Of a stretch of 64,000 nucleotides of DNA, positions 58,150 to 64,000 are shown in pieces (the stretch's first letter is position 1; each line of letters starts with the position of its first letter). The stretch spans positions 310,001 through 374,000 of the forward strand of contig NZ_JACHCL010000002.1 in NCBI RefSeq assembly GCF_014200725.1. Reading direction: 5' to 3'. The notes beneath the pieces were generated by a model, which was not told the origin of the DNA, searched no databases, and saw nothing but the letters and a program-made list of their open reading frames with translations. Origin of the DNA: Janthinobacterium silvisoli (GTDB lineage Bacteria > Pseudomonadota > Gammaproteobacteria > Burkholderiales > Burkholderiaceae_D). A program made the position numbers and the translations under genes.

Positions 58150-59181
58150 ATGAATCAATTGACACTCGTTTTACCCTACGGCCTGCCCCACCCTGAGCTG
58201 GCCAGCGACCTGATCAAGGCGCTGCAAGCGCCTGCGCTGGCGGCCCTGCTCTCGCGCACGTCCATCAGCACCTTCCATGAAGTCGATTATGCAGCGAGGG
58301 TGCTGCCGCATGAAGCCTGGCTGGCGCAAGCCCTGCAACTCGGGCTAGAGCCGGCCTACGCAGCCGACGCCATGCGCGGCTACGGCCTGCAGCCAGAATC
58401 GGGGGCCCGTTACTTTATCGTGCACCCCGTGCATATCCAGGTTGACCGCAACCACGTCAGCCTGGGCGATATGCGCCAGCTTGCTCTCAGCGAGGCCGAC
58501 AGCCGCGCCCTGTTCGAGGCGGCCCGCCCGTATTGCGAGGAAATCGGCCAACCTTTGTATTATGGCGACGGACAAACCTGGTTCATGCGCGCCGATGACT
58601 GGAGCGATTTGCAAGCGGCCTCGCCCGATGCAGCCGCCACGCAAGATCTATCCACCTGGATGCCCGAAGGCGAGCACGCGCGCGCCTTGCGCCGATTGCA
58701 AAACGAAATACAAATGCTATGGCATGAAAACAGCGTCAACACAGCGCGTGAAGAGCGTGGCTTGAAAGCCATCAATTCCTTCTGGGTCTGGGGCGCCAGC
58801 CAGGCAGACAGCCAGCCAACCGATTGCATTGCCAGGCTGCATACGGCCGAGGCTCCGGGCTGGCTGGCGGCGCTGGCGGAACCTGCACAGCGCAATGCCA
58901 GTCTACACAGTGTATTGACCGGCAAACAAGATGCATTGCTGGTGCATGGCGGGCTGATCGGCCCTAGCCTGGCGCAGGACTGGGGCAGCTGGCTGCAACA
59001 GATGCAGGCGCTGGAACAGCACTGGTTCGCGCCGCTGCTGGCCGCCCTGCAAGATGGCCGCCTGGGCAAGCTGCGCCTGGTGATGAGCCACCGCGACGGC
59101 TGGCTGGACTGTACCACCAGCAAGAATGCCCAGCGTAAATTCTGGCGCAAGCACACCCTGAACAAGTTGAAAGCATCATGA
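58150..59181 (+). CDS. RpfE-type/phosphoglycerate-mutase-like protein upstream of recJ
   Basis: Protein of 343 aa, ATG 58150 after CTCGGG. Features: LVLPYGLPHPELASDLI, GARYFIVHPVHIQVDRNHV, FYWGA-type FWVWGASQ, and SHRDGWLDCTTSKN. It resembles the 'regulatory protein RpfE / phosphoglycerate-mutase-like' proteins that lie next to recJ in Burkholderiales and Xanthomonas. Its function is not settled; the alkaline-phosphatase-like core suggests a metal-dependent phosphohydrolase. It overlaps recJ by 4 bases, so the pair is translated together. Confidence 0.75.
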   Translation: MNQLTLVLPYGLPHPELASDLIKALQAPALAALLSRTSISTFHEVDYAARVLPHEAWLAQALQLGLEPAYAADAMRGYGLQPESGARYFIVHPVHIQVDRNHVSLGDMRQLALSEADSRALFEAARPYCEEIGQPLYYGDGQTWFMRADDWSDLQAASPDAAATQDLSTWMPEGEHARALRRLQNEIQMLWHENSVNTAREERGLKAINSFWVWGASQADSQPTDCIARLHTAEAPGWLAALAEPAQRNASLHSVLTGKQDALLVHGGLIGPSLAQDWGSWLQQMQALEQHWFAPLLAALQDGRLGKLRLVMSHRDGWLDCTTSKNAQRKFWRKHTLNKLKAS

Positions 59182-60878
59182 CCCGCACCCGCATCGCCAC
59201 CCGTCCCTGCCCTTACCGCGAATCCGAAATGCTGCGCCAGGGTGGTATCCACCCCGTGCTGGCCCGCTTGTACGCCGCGCGCGGCTTGTCTGACACGGCA
59301 GAGTTATCGAGTGAACTGACGGCTTTGATACCGCCGTCCGGCTTGCTTCATATCAATGCGGCTGGCGTCTTCCTGGCCGACGCCATTGCGGCAAAAAAAC
59401 GCATGGTGATCGTGGCCGACTACGATTGCGACGGCGCCACCGCCTGCGCCGTGGCCCTGCGCGGCTTGCGCGCCATGGGCGCCGATGTCGATTTCATCGT
59501 GCCCAACCGTTTTGAATATGGCTATGGCTTGACGCCGGAAATCGTTGAACTGACCGCGCGCGAAAAATCGCCCGACATCATCATCACCGTCGACAATGGC
59601 ATCGCCAGCATCGATGGCGTGGCCGAAGCGAACCGGCGCGGCATCCAGGTAGTCGTCACCGACCACCATTTGCCAGCCGACACCTTGCCCGACGCGGCCG
59701 TCATCGTCAACCCTAACCAGCCCGCCTGCGGTTTCCCATCGAAACATCTGGCTGGTGTAGGCGTGGTGTTTTACGTCTTGCTGGCCCTGCGCGCGGAAAT
59801 GCGCCAGCGCGGCATTTTTGACCAGAAAACCCAGCCGCCCCTGCAAAACCTGCTCGACCTGGTGGCGCTGGGCACGGTGGCCGACGTGGTGCGCCTCGAT
59901 ACGAATAACCGCATCCTGGTCGCGCAAGGCTTGAAACGCATGCGCAAGGGCAATATGCATGCGGGGGTGGCCGCCCTCTTCCGCGTGGCGGGCCGCGAAG
60001 CACGCAGCGCCACGCCATTCGACCTGGGCTTTGCCCTGGGTCCGCGCCTGAATGCGGCGGGACGCCTGCAAGACATGTCGCTCGGCATCGAATGCCTGAT
60101 CACGGACGACGAAGGCCGCGCCTGGGCACTGGCCCAGCAATTGAACGATATCAACCTGAAACGCCGCGAAATCGAAGCGGAAATGCAGGATACGGCCTTG
60201 CTGCATCTGGATAGTTTCGAACCGGCCAACAGCAGCACCATCAGCGTTTTTGATGAATCCTGGCACCAGGGCGTGATCGGCATCGTTGCTTCGCGCCTGA
60301 AAGAAAAGTTTTACCGTCCAACGATTACCTTTGCGCCGGGCGCCGATGGCTGGATCAAGGGCTCGGGCCGCTCGATTCCCGGTTTTCATATGCGCGACGC
60401 GCTCGACCTCGTCTCCAAGCGGGCGCCCAGCCTGATCGACAAGTTTGGCGGCCACGCCATGGCGGCCGGCCTGACCATCCGTGCCGAAGCCTTCGACGCG
60501 TTTTCGCAAGCCTTCGAAGCGGTCGGCCAGGCCTGGCTCAGCCAGCAACAGCTTGAAAGAGTGGTGGAAACGGATGGCCCCCTGGAAGACGCTTACTACA
60601 CGACGGCATTCATCGAGCTGATGGATGGCCAGGTGTGGGGCCAAGGCTTCGCCCCACCCGTGTTTTGCGATGAATTTCGCGTGGTCAGCCAGCGCATATT
60701 AAAAGAGCGCCATCTGAAGCTGCTGCTGGAAAAGAACGGCGTGCGCTTCGACGCCATCTGGTTCGGCCACACCGACGCCCTGGGCGAACGCACGCGCGTG
60801 GCGTTCCGGCTTGATGCGAATGAATACAATGGCACGACCAAGGTTCAGTTGATGGTGGAGCACGCCGAGCCTGTGTAG
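59178..60878 (+). CDS. recJ: Single-stranded-DNA-specific exonuclease RecJ
   Basis: 5'-3' exonuclease for single-stranded DNA in recombination and repair; 566 aa, normal length. DHH-family motifs: VADYDCDGA (DxD, about 80-88), VTDHHLPAD (DHH, about 160-168), GLGPRLNAAGRL-type (PRLNAAGRLQDMS) and the C-terminal GGHAMAAGLT (DHHA1), then an OB fold. Start overlaps the upstream gene. Confidence 0.96.
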   Translation: MTRTRIATRPCPYRESEMLRQGGIHPVLARLYAARGLSDTAELSSELTALIPPSGLLHINAAGVFLADAIAAKKRMVIVADYDCDGATACAVALRGLRAMGADVDFIVPNRFEYGYGLTPEIVELTAREKSPDIIITVDNGIASIDGVAEANRRGIQVVVTDHHLPADTLPDAAVIVNPNQPACGFPSKHLAGVGVVFYVLLALRAEMRQRGIFDQKTQPPLQNLLDLVALGTVADVVRLDTNNRILVAQGLKRMRKGNMHAGVAALFRVAGREARSATPFDLGFALGPRLNAAGRLQDMSLGIECLITDDEGRAWALAQQLNDINLKRREIEAEMQDTALLHLDSFEPANSSTISVFDESWHQGVIGIVASRLKEKFYRPTITFAPGADGWIKGSGRSIPGFHMRDALDLVSKRAPSLIDKFGGHAMAAGLTIRAEAFDAFSQAFEAVGQAWLSQQQLERVVETDGPLEDAYYTTAFIELMDGQVWGQGFAPPVFCDEFRVVSQRILKERHLKLLLEKNGVRFDAIWFGHTDALGERTRVAFRLDANEYNGTTKVQLMVEHAEPV

Positions 60879-60942
60879 TGAAAGACTAAATCTGCGGCAA
60901 TAACGTTGCATTGATGCTATTTCCACCCTAAAAGCCAGTACT

Positions 60943-61001
60943 GGGGTCAGTCTGATCGAAATGTTCCCCACCGGGGAACATTTCCCCACCGGGTCTGACC
61001 C
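60943..61001. repeat. REP-like cluster before fosA
   Basis: GGGGTCAG and CTGACCC flank two nested hairpins: ATGTTCCCC/GGGGAACAT (9 bp, ACC loop) and a TTCCCCACCGGG block occurring twice. Shares the GGGGTCAG core with 56629-56655. Confidence 0.65.
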
Positions 61002-61051
61002 GGCCTTACTGTAACGTTCCAGGTCATGCAAATTCATAAAATTTAATGTCC

Positions 61052-61471
61052 ATGCTCACTGGCTTGAACCACCTCACCCTGGCTGTGCGCGACCTGGACC
61101 GTAGCCTCACCTTTTACCGCCAGACACTAGGCCTGCGCCTGCATGCGCGCTGGGACCGCGGTGCGTATCTGTCGGCTGGCGATTTATGGCTGTGCCTGAC
61201 GCTCGATAAACAGGCAGACGGCGCGCCACTCGCCAGCACTGGCTATAGCCACACGGCGTTTTCCATCGCCGCCGCTGATTTCGCTGCATTTGCTGCCAAA
61301 CTACGCAAGGCTGGCGTACCCGAATGGAACCTTAACCGCAGCGAAGGCGATTCCCTGTATTTTCTTGATCCGGACGGCCACCAGCTGGAAGCACATGTGG
61401 GTGGCCTGGCAACGCGGCTGGCGGCTTGCCGGGTGACACCCTACGATGGCATGGTGTTTTTTGACGAGTGA
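61052..61471 (+). CDS. fosA: Fosfomycin glutathione transferase FosA
   Basis: Manganese-dependent enzyme that adds glutathione to fosfomycin and so gives resistance. 139 aa from ATG 61052 (ATG 61046 adds two). The sequence follows Pseudomonas/enterobacterial FosA closely: [56 protein letters not shown] and [12 protein letters not shown]. Metal ligands His7, His67 and Glu113 are all present, as are Thr9 and the K/S-binding NRSEGDS loop. A degraded copy of the 3' end lies at 62341-62403. Confidence 0.95.
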   Translation: MLTGLNHLTLAVRDLDRSLTFYRQTLGLRLHARWDRGAYLSAGDLWLCLTLDKQADGAPLASTGYSHTAFSIAAADFAAFAAKLRKAGVPEWNLNRSEGDSLYFLDPDGHQLEAHVGGLATRLAACRVTPYDGMVFFDE

Positions 61472-61530
61472 CAATATCGTAACCGCAGATGAATTCTCAT
61501 CAAAAACTCCAGAAGGAGTATTGCAATCAA

Positions 61531-61854
61531 TTATGGTATTTTTGAAAATCTCTGCGCCATGATCTTGCCATCATTCCCGATCATGATGTTTAGATAATAA
61601 ACAATATCCATTTCTACTTTCCCATAACGTACGAATCTTACATTAAACTCGTGACGACTTAAGATCGAGGCAATATTTGCCAATGATAGCTCTCCCCTGA
61701 TGAAATATGCGTTGAATTCCTTGAAGTTCTCAGCGCTAAATTCATAATCCCTCTTATTGCCAACCAAATCAATAAATTTCTTCTTTCTTTCATATTCCTT
61801 AAAGAATTCAAGAATATTTTTAAATTCATCGTAAGAAATACCCCTCACCGGCAC
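61531..61854 (-). CDS. Small AT-rich protein, unknown
   Basis: Unrecognised 107-aa protein, starting at GTG 61854 with a 10-base overlap of the upstream gene. Sequence is rich in Lys, Phe, Tyr, Asn: FKEYERKKKFIDLVGNK, FKEFNAYFIRGELSLANI and SRHEFNVRFVRYGKVE. No signal peptide. Its AT-rich composition matches its partner and differs sharply from fosA and the Xre/RES pair on either side. The two may be a toxin/immunity or accessory pair, but nothing proves it. Confidence 0.5.
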   Translation of the reverse strand: MPVRGISYDEFKNILEFFKEYERKKKFIDLVGNKRDYEFSAENFKEFNAYFIRGELSLANIASILSRHEFNVRFVRYGKVEMDIVYYLNIMIGNDGKIMAQRFSKIP

Positions 61855-62240
61855 ATAGCTGCTGTAATTTTTTCACAATAGTCACTTTTTGACAGCGAGA
61901 ACAACTGATGAATTTCATCCTCATTGTTTTTAGAATCATCTTTAAAAAATGACTGATAAGAATCTCCCTTGATGACACCAGCATCAATATTTCTGACAAA
62001 ACAAATGTCTTTTGATGTCATGTATGGTGCGGAATAAACATAATACCTCGACTCTTCGTCATTGCGGCACAACTGCACACTGCTGGATTTATATTTTTCA
62101 AGCAGAGTATTGACTGATTCATTATTGGAATTTTCATCAAAAAATATAGTGCAACGTCCACCAACAAGCTGGCTTGCCTCGATAGAACAGAAAAAACAAT
62201 AAAACATAAAAAATAATGCAATCTTTAACTTGATAATCAT
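61845..62240 (-). CDS. Small secreted AT-rich protein, unknown
   Basis: Predicted exported protein of 131 aa: Lys-rich start and hydrophobic core (IIKLKIALFFMFYCFFC), probably cleaved near SIEA. The mature part has Cys residues in GGRCTIFF, VQLCRND, KDICFVR, SDYCEKI and AAMCR, suggesting disulfides. ATG 62240 has an AGGCGG ribosome site, which settles the start. It precedes the 107-aa gene with overlap. Origin foreign by base composition; function unknown. Confidence 0.55.
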   Translation of the reverse strand: MIIKLKIALFFMFYCFFCSIEASQLVGGRCTIFFDENSNNESVNTLLEKYKSSSVQLCRNDEESRYYVYSAPYMTSKDICFVRNIDAGVIKGDSYQSFFKDDSKNNEDEIHQLFSLSKSDYCEKITAAMCR

Positions 62241-62340
62241 TAATCCGCCTTTTATTAATTTTATTTTAAAATTATCAATTGAATATATCAGATCAGCATC
62301 ACCATCACCTATGGGGGGCCTATCTTTTAGCTGTAGGCCC

Positions 62341-62403
62341 ATGACGCGGCTCACCGCTTGCCGGACCGCGCCCTAAGCTGACATGGGTTTCTTTGATGAG
62401 TGA
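62341..62403 (+). pseudogene. Remnant of a fosA 3' end
   Basis: Reading ACG CGG CTC ACC GCT TGC CGG gives TRLTACR, then TAP, a TAA stop, ADMGFFDE and TGA. It aligns with the FosA end [21 protein letters not shown] (split here), sharing most codons; the Tyr codon is a stop. After it the flanking sequence GAGTGACAA is also shared. It was once the end of a second fosA copy, or the original end separated from its gene by an insertion. Confidence 0.8.
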
Positions 62404-62443
62404 CAAGGTTTAGCGCACATGCTTGCACAGCCCCTGCAGAAAT

Positions 62444-62479
62444 TCCATAAAAGGAGTAATATAAATCCATAAAAGGAGT
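62444..62479 (+). repeat. Duplicated ribosome-site block before xre
   Basis: TCCATAAAAGGAGT occurs at 62444 and 62466 (22-base period); the second copy provides the ribosome site of the antitoxin gene. A similar TCCAGAAGGAGT lies at 61508, after fosA. Confidence 0.6.
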
Positions 62480-62483
62480 CATC

Positions 62484-62921
62484 ATGCAACTAGCCTACGC
62501 CTACCCCAAGAGCCGTTTTGAACCAGCTGTCCTCATCGACCTGAACGCCAAGGCCGAGCGCGAGCGCTTGTCGCTGGCGGCGCTGAAGGGCTTTTTCAAG
62601 CTGGTAGCTGCCTGGAAGCTGCGCGACGACGATGCGCGCGAATTGCTGGGCGGCTTGTCGAGCAGCGCTTATTACGAGTGGAAAAAGAATCCGGACCGCT
62701 TGCTGGAAGTGGACCGCATCACGCGCATTTCCTATCTGCTGGGCATTTATAAAGCGCTGCACATCTTGTATGGCGACAAGCTGGCCGATGAATGGGTCAG
62801 CTTGCCCAATAAAAACCCCATCTTTGGCGGGCGCACGCCCCTGTCGCAGATGCTGGCGGGCGGCTTGCTGGCAATGCAAACCGTGCGCAAGCTGCTCGAT
62901 GCGCGGCGCGGAGGGCTGTAA
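62484..62921 (+). CDS. Xre/MbcA/ParS-family antitoxin (DUF2384)
   Basis: Antitoxin of 145 aa with a helix-turn-helix-like N-terminal part (KGFFKLVAAWKLRDDDARELLGG is split at 38-60, then SAYYEWKKNPDRLLEVDRITRISYLLGIYKALHIL over about 63-95) and the C-terminal toxin-binding segment GDKLADEWVSLPNKNPIFGGRTPLSQML. It represses its own operon and blocks the RES toxin encoded 3 bases downstream. Confidence 0.88.
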   Translation: MQLAYAYPKSRFEPAVLIDLNAKAERERLSLAALKGFFKLVAAWKLRDDDARELLGGLSSSAYYEWKKNPDRLLEVDRITRISYLLGIYKALHILYGDKLADEWVSLPNKNPIFGGRTPLSQMLAGGLLAMQTVRKLLDARRGGL

Positions 62922-62923
62922 TC

Positions 62924-63622
62924 TTGCCGCCCTCTTTCAAGGAACACCTGCCGCCCTTGGCCGCCCTGCGCCAGATCGATACCTGCCGTTTGATCCCGTC
63001 CCGCTTTGCCGATATGGAAGATTCCGTGCTGGCGCCGCTGGCGGAAGACGACGACCATCTGCGCGAACTGTTTGAACTGGACAACGCCACCAATGCGCGG
63101 CTGGTGGCGGAATACGGTGGCGCGCCAGGAATTGGCGTGGACGAGCTGGTTTTTGGCGTGCCCCACTTCCGCATCATCAACGCCGCCTACACCTACGCCC
63201 GGCCGGAAGGCGCGCGTTTCAACGATGGCGAGCGTGGCGCCTGGTATTGCGCGTTCGAGATGGAAACGGCGCTGGCCGAGATCATTTTCCACAAAACCGT
63301 GGAATACCAGGAAATCGACTATTTTGACGACAGCGTCACTTACCAGTCGCTGCTGGCCGATTTTTCCGCCAGTTTCCACGATTTACGGGGCCAGGAGCGC
63401 TACAAGGCTTGCCTGGACCCGGCCAGCTATATCGCCTCGCAAGACCTGGCGGCCATGCTGCTCGACGCCGGTTCCTTGGGCGTGATCTTCCCCAGCACCC
63501 GGCGCGCAGGTGGGACCAACCTGGCCTGCTTCCGCCCTGCCCTGGTCGGCAATGTTCGCAAAGGCGCCGCCTATCGGTTAACATGGCAGGGTACGCCGAG
63601 ACCGCGCGTTGAAATGATGTAA
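62924..63622 (+). CDS. RES-domain toxin (NAD+ phosphorylase family)
   Basis: Toxin of 232 aa that in its family breaks down NAD+. Start is TTG 62924 with GGAGGG at the right distance. Motifs: RLIPSRFADMEDSVLAPL, ARFNDGERGAWYCAFEMETALAE (Arg, Tyr and Glu of the active site), YIASQDLAAMLLDAGSLGVIFPSTRRAGG (catalytic Ser) over about 160-190. The Xre antitoxin lies directly upstream. Together they form a complete RES-Xre toxin-antitoxin operon. Confidence 0.9.
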   Translation: MPPSFKEHLPPLAALRQIDTCRLIPSRFADMEDSVLAPLAEDDDHLRELFELDNATNARLVAEYGGAPGIGVDELVFGVPHFRIINAAYTYARPEGARFNDGERGAWYCAFEMETALAEIIFHKTVEYQEIDYFDDSVTYQSLLADFSASFHDLRGQERYKACLDPASYIASQDLAAMLLDAGSLGVIFPSTRRAGGTNLACFRPALVGNVRKGAAYRLTWQGTPRPRVEMM

Positions 63623-63664
63623 ATAAGCGGCACGGCATCCGACTCATAGAATCTGAATACTCGC

Positions 63665-63985
63665 ATGCAAACCAACCCTGAAAAAGATACCGAACTCCGC
63701 CTCAAAGTCAACAGCGAAACGGCCCGCCTGCCGTGGCGCGAACTGGAAAAACACTATGCCCAGGGCAATGTAGTCTGGGTCGCCAATGAACTGGACCTGG
63801 TCGAAGTAGCCGTGCGCATCTCGCACGACGACAAGGCCAGTATCGCGCAATGGATGGGCGATGGCAAAGTCGCCAAAGTGTCAGACCAGCAGGCGCTGGA
63901 ATGGCATACAAACGATGCATCGCTATGGGCGGTAGTGGTCAGCCCATTTATCCTGGTTCAACAGGACAAACCCACCAAGCATTAA
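63665..63985 (+). CDS. DUF2288-family protein
   Basis: Small cytoplasmic protein of 106 aa with the DUF2288 order: KVNSETARLPWRELEKHYAQG, NVVWVANELDLVEVAVRI, an EWHTNDASLW block and VVVSPFILVQQ. No function is known for the family. 43 nt after the RES gene, on the same strand, with its own likely start; not part of the toxin-antitoxin pair. Confidence 0.8.
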   Translation: MQTNPEKDTELRLKVNSETARLPWRELEKHYAQGNVVWVANELDLVEVAVRISHDDKASIAQWMGDGKVAKVSDQQALEWHTNDASLWAVVVSPFILVQQDKPTKH

Positions 63986-64000
63986 GAACATCATAGACTG

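Overview
The window looks like a chromosomal segment of a GC-rich betaproteobacterium of the Oxalobacteraceae (Janthinobacterium/Massilia/Duganella type). The basis is the family-level match of its housekeeping proteins (Dcd, ThyA, the long lysine/arginine/ornithine decarboxylase, ComEC, LolCD, RpfE-type protein plus RecJ) and the codon and base composition. I had no search tools, so the genus is inference.

Layout. 1-9.9 kb: a left-truncated ABC exporter; a TIGR03118-type lipoprotein; a four-gene unit (ECF sigma, membrane anti-sigma, subtilase, TorF-like porin); a LeuE-type exporter; a threonine-aldolase-like enzyme; and a FadL-type porin. 9.9-22.3 kb: a GGDEF/EAL protein, thyA with a SUKH-domain partner, a CusRS-like two-component pair, a TerD/VWA protein, an alpha/beta hydrolase, folA and a large basic amino acid decarboxylase with a possible attenuator leader. 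22.4-32.7 kb: an accessory stretch with an acyltransferase, several unrecognised genes, a degenerate dioxygenase with a partial second copy, and a Cpx-like envelope-stress cluster (Spy/CpxP-like protein, CpxR/CpxA-like pair, FlxA-like protein) with three exact GTAAA-N5-GTAAA boxes. 32.7-39.9 kb: dcd, small metabolic genes and comEC. 40.1-45.3 kb: a diverged second copy of the comEC 5' end and its upstream region, then an AT-rich HamA/HamB (Hachiman-type) anti-phage operon. 45.5-48.7 kb: peroxiredoxin, DsbD-like protein, ECF sigma and NrsF-type anti-sigma. 48.7-60.9 kb: a Suv3-like helicase, a chorismate-lyase-like protein, a LysR regulator, a PQQ-type sugar dehydrogenase, tatD, lolD with two tandem LolC/E permeases, an RpfE-type protein and recJ. 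61-64 kb: fosA, two AT-rich small genes, a fosA 3' remnant, an Xre/RES toxin-antitoxin pair and a DUF2288 protein.

Three points stand out. (1) Three AT-rich or foreign-looking pieces each lie beside a partial, diverged duplicate of a neighbouring native gene (dioxygenase 3' part, comEC 5' part, fosA 3' part), suggesting a shared route of acquisition. (2) The ECF sigma/anti-sigma/subtilase/porin unit shares a 33-nt promoter-like element (25 of 33 identical) with the TIGR03118 lipoprotein gene, and the anti-sigma C-terminus resembles a subtilase propeptide. This could be a protease-gated envelope signalling system. (3) Several regulatory devices are readable directly: Cpx boxes, an 11-bp-phased triple repeat before the CusR-like gene, a hairpin that buries the TTG start of the second ECF sigma gene, and a short open frame plus terminator-like hairpin before the decarboxylase.

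No rRNA, tRNA, CRISPR array, intact insertion sequence or prophage was recognised.
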